From: VRUE01 sp035557635
GTDB lineage: Bacteria > Actinomycetota > Thermoleophilia > Solirubrobacterales > 70-9
DNA length: 64,000 nt
Assembly (NCBI GenBank): GCA_035557635.1
Contig: DATMDR010000022.1
Coordinates: 20,001 to 84,000 of the forward strand
Direction of reading: 5' to 3'
The position numbers and the translations under genes are program-made. Shown here one piece after another: positions 1 through 7,611 of this stretch (its first letter is position 1; the number at the start of each line of letters is the position of its first letter). The notes beneath the pieces were generated by a model. That model was not told the DNA's origin. It did no database searches and worked only from the letters and a program-made list of their open reading frames with translations.

Positions 1-34
1 ACCCCATCCGCCCATTTCCAGAAACTTCAAGGAG

Positions 35-108
35 GGTGGACGACCGGACTCGAACCGGCGACCGCCTGGACCACAACCAGGAGCTCTACCAACTGAGCTA
101 CGTCCACC
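35..108 (-). tRNA. tRNA-His (GTG)
   Basis: The reverse complement folds as a cloverleaf. The anticodon stem CCTGG/CCAGG encloses loop TTGTGGT, giving anticodon GTG. The T arm carries GGTTCGAGTCC. The extra 5' G pairs with C73, the histidine identity element. No CCA is encoded. Confidence 0.95.
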
Positions 109-142
109 GCGCTCCCTCAATCTAGCGGTAGCTTTGGGGACG

Positions 143-379
143 ATGCGGCGGAGATCTGGGATCGCGGCGTTTCGTGCGACGGCGGGAGGCGCCCAGGCTC
201 GAGGCGCGGTTGCCATCGGGGCCTTGGCTGTCGGTGCCGCGGCCGTGGGTGGCTTTGCGATCGGGCGGCTCGCCGTCGGGCGGCTCGCAGTTGGCCGGGC
301 GTCGATCTGCAAGCTGAGGGTCGACGAGCTGGAGATTGGTCGCTTGCACGTTCGCGAACGCTCCGGCGAAGGGACGTAG
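143..379 (+). CDS. Small protein with AVG/AIG pentad-like repeats
   Basis: A 78-residue protein of unknown function. After a basic N-terminus, residues about 22-55 repeat a short A-(V/I)-G-x-x unit (AVAIGALAVGAAAVGGFAIG, then RLAVGRLAVG). This passes into a longer-period pattern (LRVDELEIGRLHV). Such periodicity is typical of small solenoid or beta-helical proteins. I chose the ATG at 143 over the in-frame TTG at 134 because a -10-like TAGCTT lies 8 nt upstream of it, which fits a leaderless message. It lies between tRNA-His and a secreted-protein gene and could be a structural or polymer-forming protein. The repeats are visible; any role is a guess. Confidence 0.6.
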   Translation: MRRRSGIAAFRATAGGAQARGAVAIGALAVGAAAVGGFAIGRLAVGRLAVGRASICKLRVDELEIGRLHVRERSGEGT

Positions 380-385
380 CCGACA

Positions 386-1402
386 TTGACCACACCAGGG
401 TGGGGTAAAAGTCGGCTACACGTTCTGGCAGCGCTCTGCGTCGGGCTCGCGATCCCCGCTGTCACCGCCCACCCGGCGTCCGCTGCCCTCGGGCCCTACC
501 CGGACCTCGGCACCTGCCCGGTCTTCCCGGCGCCGCCCGCCTCGCTTTCCCCCACCACGGCCTCGCTCCCGAACCAAGCCGCCTGGAACCAGGACATCTC
601 CCGGGCCCCGGTCGCCCGCAACTCGACCGCCGTCATCGCCTACATCAACGCCAACGGCGGTGACCACCTCCACCCCGACTTCGGCTCGCCGCGCGCCTAC
701 GGCTTCCCCTACGCGGTGGTCGGCGCCAAGCAGCGCAAGCTCCCCGTCCGCTACACCGCCTACGGCAGCGAGAGCGACCGCGGACCGTTCCCCGTCCCGA
801 CCGGCGCCCCGGTCGAGGGCGGCCAGGGCAGCGAGGGCGACCGCCACGTGCTCGTCGTCGACCGCTCGCGCTGCGTCCTCTACGAGCTCTACCGCGCTTT
901 CTTCTCCCGCAGCGGCGGCGCCCACTGGAACGCCGACTCCGGGGTCAGCTGGGACCTGCGCTCAAGCGAGCTGCGGCCCGACTCGTGGACCTCGGCCGAC
1001 GCGGCCGGGCTGCCGATCTTCCCCGGCCTGGTCCGCTACGACGAGGTCGCGGCCGGACGCATCGAGCACGCGATCCGGGTCACCTTCGAGAGCACCCGAG
1101 ATGCCTGGGTCCACCCCGCCTCCCACTGCGCCGGCGACACCGCCAGCCCGAACGCGCCGGCGATGGGAACGCGCCTGCGGCTCAAGGCCGGCTACGGCCT
1201 CAGCGGCTTCAGCGGCGGCGCCAAGGCGATCGCCGAAGCGCTGAAGCGCTACGGGATGATCGTCGCCGACAACGGCTCCAACTGGTTCTTCAGCGGCAGC
1301 AGCGACCGGCGCTGGGATGACGAGAACCTGAACCAGCTGAAGCGGATCCCCGGCAGCGCCTTCGAGGTCGTGCGCAGCGCCGCCCGCGCGCACGTCTGCT
1401 GA
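386..1402 (+). CDS. Secreted protein of unknown function
   Basis: 338 residues. Residues about 9-33 form a signal peptide: basic KSR, a hydrophobic core and a PASA-like cleavage site. The mature protein would act outside the membrane. It has conserved-looking motifs (NGGDHLHPDFG, residues about 91-101, and GDRHVLVVDRSRC, about 151-163), several cysteines and many aromatic residues, but I do not recognise the family. The TTG at 386 is the only ordinary start that keeps the whole signal peptide, and no clear ribosome site precedes it. The gene ends one base before the stop of the convergent UspA-like gene, so the two transcripts must meet. Confidence 0.65.
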   Translation: MTTPGWGKSRLHVLAALCVGLAIPAVTAHPASAALGPYPDLGTCPVFPAPPASLSPTTASLPNQAAWNQDISRAPVARNSTAVIAYINANGGDHLHPDFGSPRAYGFPYAVVGAKQRKLPVRYTAYGSESDRGPFPVPTGAPVEGGQGSEGDRHVLVVDRSRCVLYELYRAFFSRSGGAHWNADSGVSWDLRSSELRPDSWTSADAAGLPIFPGLVRYDEVAAGRIEHAIRVTFESTRDAWVHPASHCAGDTASPNAPAMGTRLRLKAGYGLSGFSGGAKAIAEALKRYGMIVADNGSNWFFSGSSDRRWDDENLNQLKRIPGSAFEVVRSAARAHVC

Positions 1403-1403
1403 G

Positions 1404-2015
1404 TCAGCCCTCGCCGACCACGACGCGGCTGAAGCGGGCCTGGAGGCGGGACTCGAGTTCGGCGCTCGCCTCCGCCGCCGCCGCGGCCTCCTCCGGCCCG
1501 GCGAGGACCAGGATCACGTCGGTGGCCGGGAAGCTCTGCAGCTGGTCCTCGACCGCCTGCACGACGTCCTCGTCACCGACCCGCGCCTCCGCCGCGACGC
1601 CGGCCTTGGCCAGCGCCGCGACCGTGGTCACCAGGCGCTGCTGGGCGCGGTGGCGGGACGGCTCGACGTCGGAGGCCCAACGATCGAGGAAGCCGATCTG
1701 GGTCGGGGCGAGGACGAGCAGCTCCGCCCCCTCGCCGCCGTGCACGCCATCGACCCGCGCCGCGCGGGAGATCGCGGCGATCGCCGCCGGGTCCTCCACC
1801 GCGCAGGTGGCGACCACGAGGACGTGGCGCTCTAGGTCGTCGGCGGGCGCCGGGCGGATCGGCCCGCGCGGCTTCTGTCGCGCCGCCACGACCAGGATCG
1901 CCAGAGCAGCGAGTGCTCCAACCGCTGCTCCGACCGCGGCACCGCCGAGCATGAACCCAGCGACGATCGGGACGGCGATCCCGGCGACGATCAGTGGCAG
2001 CTTCCAGGCATCCAT
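1404..2015 (-). CDS. Membrane-anchored UspA-like protein
   Basis: 203 residues. Two adjacent hydrophobic helices at the N-terminus (about 6-27 and 28-46, Ala/Gly/Val rich) are followed by a soluble alpha/beta domain (about 62-203). The latter begins with a buried strand (HVLVVATCAV), has a second strand ELLVLAPTQIGF and ends with ATDVILVLAGP and SRVVVGEG. That resembles the universal stress protein fold, although I see no clear GxxGxxxxG nucleotide loop. The probable role is a membrane-tethered stress or nucleotide sensor. It is followed on the same strand by the photolyase group only after another promoter region, so it is probably a single gene. Confidence 0.6.
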   Translation of the reverse strand: MDAWKLPLIVAGIAVPIVAGFMLGGAAVGAAVGALAALAILVVAARQKPRGPIRPAPADDLERHVLVVATCAVEDPAAIAAISRAARVDGVHGGEGAELLVLAPTQIGFLDRWASDVEPSRHRAQQRLVTTVAALAKAGVAAEARVGDEDVVQAVEDQLQSFPATDVILVLAGPEEAAAAAEASAELESRLQARFSRVVVGEG

Positions 2016-2076
2016 CGCCCTTAGGCTGCCACGACCGTCCCGGGCCGTCCAGGCACGACCGTGCGCTCGCGCCGTC

Positions 2077-2223
2077 TTAGGCGCGTCTCGTCCCCGCGCC
2101 TCCTCCGAGGCGAGGGATGAGCAATAGCGCCAAGCCGACCAGGATCACGATGATCCCGAGTGCGTAATGCACCAAGATCGCTAGGGCAATGCCGATGATT
2201 ATGAGCAGTATCGCTAGTGACAT
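2077..2223 (-). CDS. 48-residue two-helix membrane protein
   Basis: This short gene encodes 48 residues. Two hydrophobic stretches (SLAILLIIIGIALAILV, residues 2-18, and LGIIVILVGLALLLI, about 22-36) are separated by a short turn with His-Tyr. A Gly-rich basic tail ends in TRRA. The ATG at 2223 is preceded by TAAGTC at 6 nt, close to the leaderless -10 pattern seen across the window. It lies just downstream of the photolyase gene and may be part of that unit. It resembles very small actinobacterial integral membrane proteins of unknown function. Confidence 0.65.
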   Translation of the reverse strand: MSLAILLIIIGIALAILVHYALGIIVILVGLALLLIPRLGGGAGTRRA

Positions 2224-2232
2224 GGCGCCGAC

Positions 2233-3600
2233 TTACCCGCGCCCACGGGCGCGCAAACCTGTGAACGCCTTGGCTGCAACCTCGTGGTCGACCACCGGCT
2301 CCGGGTAGTCGAGGCCGCGGCGCAGCTCCGGGTCCAGCCGCCACGGCTCGTGCACCGCCCCGCCGGCGACCCCGGCCAGCTCGGGCACGTGGCGGCGCGC
2401 GTACTCGCCCTCGGGGTCGAAGCGGTACGCCTGGCGGACCGGGTTCAGCACCCGGTTCGGCCGCGTGTCGTTGCCGGTGCCGGCGACCCACTGCCAGTTG
2501 CCGACGTTGTTGGCGAGGTCGGCGTCGACCAGCAGGTCGGCGAAGTGGGCGGCGCCAAGCCGCCAGTCGAGGTAGAGGGTCTTGGTGAGGAAGGAGGCGA
2601 CGATCATCCGCGCGCGGTTGTGCATGTAGCCCTCGCGGGCGAGCTGGCGCATCCCGGCGTCGACGATCGGGTAGCCGGTTAGGCCACGACGCCAGGCATC
2701 GGCAAGGCGCTTGCTGCGTCGCCAGCGGTCGCCGCGCGAGCGGTAGTCGGCACTGGGCAGGTCGGGACGGGCGGCCATCACCTGGTGGTGGAAGTCGCGC
2801 CAGCAGAGCTGGCGGGCGAAGGCCTCGGCTCCGGGCCTGCCTTCGATGCGCTCCAGGACCGCCGCCGGCGAGAGGCAGCCGAAGTGCAGGTCGGCACTGA
2901 GATGGGAGGTGGCATCGGCCGCGAGGTCGTCGCGGCCGGCCTCATAGCCGGAAAGCCCGCCGCGCAGCCAACGCTCGAGTCGGCCCCGCGCCGCCTCCTC
3001 ACCCCCGCGCGGCAGCCGCGGCGAGGGCTCGCCGTCGCTCAGCTCGCGAGCCGGAGGGATCCGCCCCACGCGAACGCCGGCCGGCAGCGCCAGCCGGCGC
3101 GGCGCCCGCTCCTGCTTGGGGCGCGGCTGCTCGCGCCACGCCCGCCAGTACGGGGTGAAGACGCGGTAGTGGTCGCCGCCGGTGGGAACGACCTCGCCCG
3201 GCTCGACTACGGTGATCCCAGGATGGGCGCAGAGCTCGATCCCCTCCTCCGCGCAACCCTCCTCCAGCCGCCGCTGCCGGCCGCGCGCGTAAGCGCTGAC
3301 GTCGTCGCTGAGGTGGATCGACCCTGCCCCGGTCTCGCGCGCCAGCCGCAGCGCCTCCCCGACCGGGTCGCCGCGGCGGACGACCAGCCGCCCGCTCCGC
3401 GGCCGCAGTGAGCCGTCCAGGTCGCGCAGGCAGTCGAGCAGGAATGCGACCCGGTTCGGCGAGCCCCCCCGACGCCGCAGCAGCTCGTCGTCGAGCACGA
3501 AGAGCGGCACGACCCGGTCCGCCGTGCGCGCCGCCGCCGCCAGCGCCGGCTGGTCGCGCAGGCGCAGGTCGCGCGTGAAGAGGACGAGCGCGGTGCTCAC
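2233..3600 (-). CDS. phr: Deoxyribodipyrimidine photolyase (cryptochrome/photolyase family)
   Basis: 455 residues, the usual length for class I photolyases, which use FAD and blue light to split cyclobutane pyrimidine dimers. The N-terminal Rossmann-like antenna domain starts with ALVLFTRDLRLRDQPAL (residues 4-20). The C-terminal helical FAD domain shows RARMIVASFLTKTLYLDWR and the flavin/DNA pocket WQWVAGTGNDTRPNRVLNP, followed by the YRFDP motif. I place the start at GTG 3600, inside the GTGA overlap with the stop of the NmrA-like gene. A longer in-frame extension to 3771 would only read through that gene. Coupled translation with the upstream gene is likely. A cryptochrome role cannot be excluded. 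Confidence 0.93.
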   Translation of the reverse strand: MSTALVLFTRDLRLRDQPALAAAARTADRVVPLFVLDDELLRRRGGSPNRVAFLLDCLRDLDGSLRPRSGRLVVRRGDPVGEALRLARETGAGSIHLSDDVSAYARGRQRRLEEGCAEEGIELCAHPGITVVEPGEVVPTGGDHYRVFTPYWRAWREQPRPKQERAPRRLALPAGVRVGRIPPARELSDGEPSPRLPRGGEEAARGRLERWLRGGLSGYEAGRDDLAADATSHLSADLHFGCLSPAAVLERIEGRPGAEAFARQLCWRDFHHQVMAARPDLPSADYRSRGDRWRRSKRLADAWRRGLTGYPIVDAGMRQLAREGYMHNRARMIVASFLTKTLYLDWRLGAAHFADLLVDADLANNVGNWQWVAGTGNDTRPNRVLNPVRQAYRFDPEGEYARRHVPELAGVAGGAVHEPWRLDPELRRGLDYPEPVVDHEVAAKAFTGLRARGRG

Positions 3601-4502
3601 TCCTCGCGAGCCTCTTCGGCGAGCGCCAACCGTAGCGCGTCGTCGAACGACTCCGGCTCGACCCCGAAGGGCTCGGCCGCGCTGGGGTCGGTGACGACGG
3701 TGGGCGTCCTCAGCCCGTCGACGAGGGGACGGGCGACACTGGTGTCGACGGGCGTGACCAGGCCGAGCCAAAGCGATGAAAGCCGGGGCGTAAGCAGCGG
3801 CACCCGCAGCTTCAGGCGCGGGTGCTTGCCCATCGCCAGCGCCATGCGATCGAGCATCTCCTCGTAGGTGAGCACGTCCGGCCCGCCAATCTGCACTTCC
3901 CGGCCCTCGGACTCAGGCGCCCCGGGGGCGCGGCGCAGGTACTCAACCGCCGCATCAATGCCGATCGGCTGGGTCGTCGTGCGCAACCAGGCCGGCGCGA
4001 CCATCGCCGGCAGACGGGCGACCAGGTAACGCAGCGTCCGGTAGGACTCGCTACCGGCACCGACGACCATCGCCGCCCGGAAATAAGTGAGCGGTGGGCC
4101 CTGGGCGGCCAAGGTCAGCGCCGTCTGGTGGCGACTGCGCAGATGCTCGGAGGTCGAGGGGTCCCCCAGCCCGCCGAGATAGACGACGCGGCCGACGCCC
4201 TCCTCCTTCGCCATGCGGGCGAAGTTGAGCGCGCCCTGATGCTCGCGCCGGGAGTACCCGGCCCCGCCGCCCATCGCGTGCACCAGGTAATAGGCGATGT
4301 CGATGCCGCGACCGGCACCTGCCAGGCTGGCGGCGACGGTGACGTCGCCCTCGTGCAGCTCAAGGCCGCGCGCCTCGAGCGCGGCGGCGCGACCGCGGTT
4401 GCGCACCAGGCACCGGACCTGCGCACCTGAATCCGCCAGCGACGTCGCGAGCCGTCCGCCGACGAACCCGGTGGCTCCAGCGATTAGGGCGCTGATCGCG
4501 AT
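3597..4502 (-). CDS. NmrA-like NAD(P)-binding epimerase family protein
   Basis: About 301 residues when started at ATC 4502. The Rossmann fold begins at once with the dinucleotide loop AGATGFVGG, then ARGLELHEGDVT, the YYLVHAMGG region and a VVYLGGLG strand. This is the atypical SDR/NmrA group, which binds NAD(P)H and acts as redox sensor or sugar/quinone-type reductase. No ATG, GTG or TTG start can include the dinucleotide loop. An in-frame TAG lies at 4512-4514, and only CTG 4511 or ATC 4502 remain. The first canonical start (GTG 4406) would cut off the first strand and loop. It overlaps phr by 4 bp, so the two form one unit. Confidence 0.8.
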   Translation of the reverse strand: MAISALIAGATGFVGGRLATSLADSGAQVRCLVRNRGRAAALEARGLELHEGDVTVAASLAGAGRGIDIAYYLVHAMGGGAGYSRREHQGALNFARMAKEEGVGRVVYLGGLGDPSTSEHLRSRHQTALTLAAQGPPLTYFRAAMVVGAGSESYRTLRYLVARLPAMVAPAWLRTTTQPIGIDAAVEYLRRAPGAPESEGREVQIGGPDVLTYEEMLDRMALAMGKHPRLKLRVPLLTPRLSSLWLGLVTPVDTSVARPLVDGLRTPTVVTDPSAAEPFGVEPESFDDALRLALAEEAREE

Positions 4503-4529
4503 CTCATGCAGCTACCCGGGCCAAGGGCG

Positions 4530-5084
4530 TCAAACCGCGAGGCGCCCGTCCGCGAGGCGCTGTTCGAGTATGTCGGCCGCCTCCTCGGCGGACCTGCCGT
4601 CGACGTCGATGACGTTCGCCTCTAGCTCGCCGAGCCCGCTGAAGCTCTGCCAGAGCCGCGTGAGCGCCTCGTGGTCGACCGGCGGCTGGCCTTCGCGCTC
4701 CTGCACCCGCGCCAGGCAGCTCGCCAGCGGCGCCCGCAGCACCGCGTAGGCGATCCGGTGGTCCGCCGCCTGGAGCGCGCCGCGCAGGGGCTCGAGGAAC
4801 CACTCGGGGATGACGATCCCGTCGACGATCGTCAGGTAGCCCGCCTCGGCGTAGCCCGCCGCCGCCTTGGCGACGATCTCCATCACGACCCGGTTCTGCT
4901 CGTGCGACTCGGGCCGCCACGGCTCGACGTAGCTGTTGCGGATGAAGTGGAAGAACCTGTCGGCTTCCATGTGGACCGCGCGCGGGGACCGCCCGGCGAG
5001 GATCCCGGCGGCAGTCGTCTTGCCGACCCCGGGAGGCCCGGTGACGATTAGGACCGGCGTGTCGTCCGCGGCGGGCAGCGTCAG
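4530..5084 (-). CDS. P-loop kinase-like NTPase (AAA/shikimate-kinase fold)
   Basis: About 184 residues. The Walker A motif GPPGVGKTT (residues about 18-26) follows strand VLIVT. Further on come VDGIVIPEWF and a lid-like RVQEREG segment, as in small nucleoside/gluconate-type kinases. The first ATG (4970) would delete Walker A, so the true start is upstream. The best candidate is CTG 5084, whose last two bases and the next A form the TGA stop of the hydroxylase gene (CTGA, like the ATGA overlaps elsewhere). An alternative is ATC 5048 just before VTGPPG. The substrate is unknown. Confidence 0.75.
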   Translation of the reverse strand: MTLPAADDTPVLIVTGPPGVGKTTAAGILAGRSPRAVHMEADRFFHFIRNSYVEPWRPESHEQNRVVMEIVAKAAAGYAEAGYLTIVDGIVIPEWFLEPLRGALQAADHRIAYAVLRAPLASCLARVQEREGQPPVDHEALTRLWQSFSGLGELEANVIDVDGRSAEEAADILEQRLADGRLAV

Positions 5085-5929
5085 CCCCGCGTACCGCCGC
5101 CGCGCCCGTCCGGCGACCAGCCGGGGCCGCGGAAGACGTAGCCGAGCCGCTCGCGCCAGCCCGTCGCCTCGCGCACGTCGCGGATCAGCGCCGAGAACTC
5201 GTGGAAGGCGACGCGGGTCGGGCGGAAGCTGCGGATGTTCTGGGTGAGGCCATAGCGGGGCTGCTCGGTCTCGCCCTGGAAGCTGCCGAAGATCCGGTCC
5301 CAGACGATCAGGATGCCGCCGTAGTTGCGGTCGAGATAGACCTCATTGGCGCCGTGGTGGACGCGGTGGTGCGAGGGCGTGTTGAGCACGTACTCGAGCG
5401 GCGCCGGCAGCTTCTTCACCCGCTCGGTGTGGATCCAGAACTGGTAGATCAGGCTGACCGCCTGCGCGGTGAGGATCATCCAGGGCGCGAAGCCGAGCAG
5501 GGCCAGCGGCGCCCAGAACGGCAGCGCCGTCATCGGCGTCCAGGTCTGGCGCAGCGCGGTCGAGAGGTTGTAGTGCTGGGAGGAGTGGTGGACGACGTGG
5601 CTGGCCCAGAAGACGCGCACCTCGTGGTGGATGCGGTGGAACCAGTAGTAGGCGAGGTCGTCGGCGAGGAAGAGCAGGACGTAGGTCCACCACTCATCGG
5701 CCGGCATCCGCAGCGGGGTCAGCTCATAGAGACCGGCGTAGATGAAGACGACGCCGAGCTTCCAGACCGCGTTGATCGCGACGTTGCCGCCGCCCATCGT
5801 CAGGCTGGTGCGGGTGTCGCGCGACTCGTAGCCGACCAGCTCCTCGTCCCGCGCGTACTTGAACGAGAGCATCTCGACCACGAGCAGCAGCACGAAGGCC
5901 GGGATCGCGTAGATGATCAGGTCGATCAC
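5081..5929 (-). CDS. Sterol desaturase / fatty acid hydroxylase family membrane protein
   Basis: 282 residues, an integral membrane di-iron enzyme. Several hydrophobic helices are present, including the N-terminal IIYAIPAFVLLLVV. The three histidine clusters expected for the family are all there: HRIHHE (about 118-123), HVVHHSSQHYN (about 130-140) and HRVHHG (about 205-210). Together they would hold the iron pair that hydroxylates or desaturates lipid or sterol-like substrates using O2. The start GTG 5929 follows TACATT at 8 nt, which suggests a leaderless message. Its promoter faces that of the secreted protein at 5963. The P-loop kinase gene overlaps its stop. Confidence 0.88.
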   Translation of the reverse strand: MIDLIIYAIPAFVLLLVVEMLSFKYARDEELVGYESRDTRTSLTMGGGNVAINAVWKLGVVFIYAGLYELTPLRMPADEWWTYVLLFLADDLAYYWFHRIHHEVRVFWASHVVHHSSQHYNLSTALRQTWTPMTALPFWAPLALLGFAPWMILTAQAVSLIYQFWIHTERVKKLPAPLEYVLNTPSHHRVHHGANEVYLDRNYGGILIVWDRIFGSFQGETEQPRYGLTQNIRSFRPTRVAFHEFSALIRDVREATGWRERLGYVFRGPGWSPDGRGGGTRG

Positions 5930-5937
5930 AAGCCGGG

Positions 5938-5954
5938 AATGTAGCTCCTATGCT
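5938..5954. promoter_or_regulatory. Face-to-face leaderless -10 elements
   Basis: On the minus strand TACATT (5943 to 5938) lies 8 nt before GTG 5929. On the plus strand TATGCT (5949-5954) lies 8 nt before GTG 5963. The two putative -10 boxes are only 5 bp apart, so the polymerases for the hydroxylase and the secreted protein would compete for the site. Confidence 0.5.
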
Positions 5955-5962
5955 CTCGGTCG

Positions 5963-6322
5963 GTGCAGGCTTCGCGACTCGCAACGACAGGGGCCAGAGG
6001 GGTGGCGGCAACGCTCCTCCTGGCGGCGGCATTCGCCCTCGCCGGGGTGGACTCCAGCTCGGCCGCCTACTGGCACGAGTGCGGCAGCCAACCGAATCCC
6101 GGAGCCGGCTGGTACGACGTCAAGGCGCACGGCATTCGCTGTGGGAAAGCCCGCCGCGTCGCTCGCCTCTACACCGCCGAGATCTTCGCCGGGTACCAAG
6201 ATCCCAGCCCCGACGGGTTCGCCTGTGAGCGAAACCGGGTGGGCTCCGAGCTGGCCAGGGTTGCCTGCCGGCGAGTCGAAGACGGCAGAGTGCAGAAGGT
6301 CCGCTTCACCTACGGAGCCTGA
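5963..6322 (+). CDS. Small secreted cysteine-containing protein
   Basis: 119 residues. A signal peptide (about 1-34: basic start, hydrophobic LLLAAAFALAG, then SSSAA) precedes a mature part of about 85 residues with four cysteines (in HECGS, IRCGK, FACER and VACRR), likely two disulfides. The pattern WHECG...GIRCGKARRVARLY...GFACER looks like small exported actinobacterial proteins whose function is not known to me. The GTG at 5963 gives the complete signal peptide; the ATG at 5950 is in another frame. The stop lies 55 bp before the ohr start. Confidence 0.7.
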   Translation: MQASRLATTGARGVAATLLLAAAFALAGVDSSSAAYWHECGSQPNPGAGWYDVKAHGIRCGKARRVARLYTAEIFAGYQDPSPDGFACERNRVGSELARVACRRVEDGRVQKVRFTYGA

Positions 6323-6377
6323 CCCGAACACCCCTGCTCGGGTCGGGCGGTGCAGGGCCGGCGGCTACGCTGGAGGC

Positions 6378-6824
6378 ATCGGCAAGGTCATCTACACAGC
6401 GGAGGCGCATGTGACCGGCGGCAGGTTGGCCGGGCACGGCCGCACCAGCGACGGACTTCTGGAGGTCAATCTGCGCCCGCCACCCGAGCTGGGTGGCGAG
6501 GGCGACGGGACCAACCCCGAGCAGCTCTTCGCCGTCGGCTACGCCGCCTGCTTTGAGAACGCCCTGGCCGCGGTCGCCCGCCGCCGCAAGCTCGAGGTCG
6601 ACGATGTCGAGATCGACTCCAAGGTGATGCTGGTCACCGGCGAGGAACGCAGCTTCACGATCGCGGTGGAGCTGGCGGTGACCCTGCCGTCGATCGAGGG
6701 GAACGCCGCGGCCGAGCTGGTCGAGGCGGCCCACAAGGTCTGCCCCTACTCGAACGCCACCCGGGGCAATATCGACGTCACGCTGACGGCCAACGGCGCC
6801 CCGGTCGAAGCATGTGGGGGATAA
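6378..6824 (+). CDS. ohr: Organic hydroperoxide resistance protein (OsmC/Ohr family)
   Basis: 148 residues from ATC 6378. Ohr reduces organic hydroperoxides with two cysteines and lipoyl thiols. The N-terminal strand VIYTAEAHVTGG, the catalytic region NPEQLFAVGYAACFENAL (first Cys) and the second site KVCPYSNATRG are all typical of the family. Canonical Ohr starts with Met about two residues before the VIYTAEA strand. Here that place is ATC, exactly 6 nt after TACGCT, matching the window's leaderless pattern. The first GTG (6411) would remove the first strand. tRNA-Arg follows 14 bp downstream. Confidence 0.88.
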   Translation: MGKVIYTAEAHVTGGRLAGHGRTSDGLLEVNLRPPPELGGEGDGTNPEQLFAVGYAACFENALAAVARRRKLEVDDVEIDSKVMLVTGEERSFTIAVELAVTLPSIEGNAAAELVEAAHKVCPYSNATRGNIDVTLTANGAPVEACGG

Positions 6825-6838
6825 TCAGGGGGGATCCG

Positions 6839-6912
6839 GCCCCGGTAGCTCAGCTGGATAGAGCGCTGGCCTTCTAAGCCAGATGTCGCAGGTTCGAATC
6901 CTGCCCGGGGCG
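6839..6912 (+). tRNA. tRNA-Arg (TCT)
   Basis: A full cloverleaf with acceptor GCCCCGG/CCGGGGC. Anticodon stem CTGGC/GCCAG encloses loop CTTCTAA, giving anticodon TCT. The T arm carries GGTTCGAATCC, the discriminator is G and no CCA is encoded. Confidence 0.96.
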
Positions 6913-6969
6913 TTCCTCCCGTTTATGTCTCGCGACCTCGGCGACAGGTAGAGCGGCTTCACCTCTCAC

Positions 6970-6998
6970 TTGACACACCGGACTAATCTGAAATAATT
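6970..6998 (+). promoter_or_regulatory. Sigma-70-type promoter of the cysteine protease unit
   Basis: A perfect -35 TTGACA (6970-6975), a 17-bp spacer and -10 ATAATT (6993-6998) lie 38 bp before the TTG start of the protease. The segment is clearly more AT-rich than its surroundings. This is a leadered, consensus-like promoter, unlike most in the window. Confidence 0.6.
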
Positions 6999-7035
6999 CC
7001 GGCATTAACCTGGCTTTTTCCAAGGTCCGCTTACC

Positions 7036-7611
7036 TTGCCTGACCTAGTCAGTGAAACCAGTGTCCCGCTCACTGAGCCGCTGACAACCCTCGCTGGCGA
7101 AACACAGCCGACCGAGCCGACCTGGCACCGCCTCGACCTCACCGTTCAGCGCCAACAGCAGACGCAGTGGTGCTGGGCGGCGGTTTCCGTAAGCATTGAC
7201 GACTTCTACAGGAAGCCGACCACCTGGACCCAGTGCAAAATGGTCTGCAGCGAGTTCGGGCGCGACGATTGCTGTGAGAACGGTGACTCCGAAGTCTGCA
7301 ACCAACCCTGGTATCTCGACAAAGCCCTGGAGCGAGTCGGAATTTTTGCCGGGCTGGAGCAGGTTCCCCACCCGAATCCCGGACTGCCACGCAGCGCCGC
7401 AGACGACATCGAAGGCGGCAAACCGGTCGGCCTCCGAATCGCCTGGGACGGAGGCGGCGGGCACGTGATCGCCCTCGAGGGGTTTCGCAACGACGGAGCT
7501 ATGGTTGCCGTTGAGGATCCCTGGTACGGGGCGTCCGAGCTCCCAACCAACCTGCTCAACCGGTACCAGGGAACGGGAGCATTGACTCACCTCTTCCACA
7601 CCAAACCATGA
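7036..7611 (+). CDS. Papain-like cysteine protease (C39/C70-type fold)
   Basis: 191 residues with no signal peptide. The motif QQQTQWCWAA (about residues 38-47) holds the catalytic Cys and its preceding oxyanion-hole Gln. GGGHVIALEG (about 145-154) holds the catalytic His, and VEDPWYG supplies the Asp/Asn position. This matches the family of papain-like proteases related to AvrRpt2 and C39. Between Cys and His sits an insert with six cysteines (CKMVC, DDCC, SEVC, residues about 67-87) that may bind metal or form disulfides. The gene has its own strong promoter and overlaps the next gene by ATGA. The substrate is unknown; it could process a peptide or the partner protein. Confidence 0.75.
   Translation: MPDLVSETSVPLTEPLTTLAGETQPTEPTWHRLDLTVQRQQQTQWCWAAVSVSIDDFYRKPTTWTQCKMVCSEFGRDDCCENGDSEVCNQPWYLDKALERVGIFAGLEQVPHPNPGLPRSAADDIEGGKPVGLRIAWDGGGGHVIALEGFRNDGAMVAVEDPWYGASELPTNLLNRYQGTGALTHLFHTKP

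Noticed and set aside
3601..3771. N-terminal extension of the photolyase gene
   Set aside because: It reads over the end of the NmrA-like gene and is Arg-rich; the photolyase fold begins right at GTG 3600.
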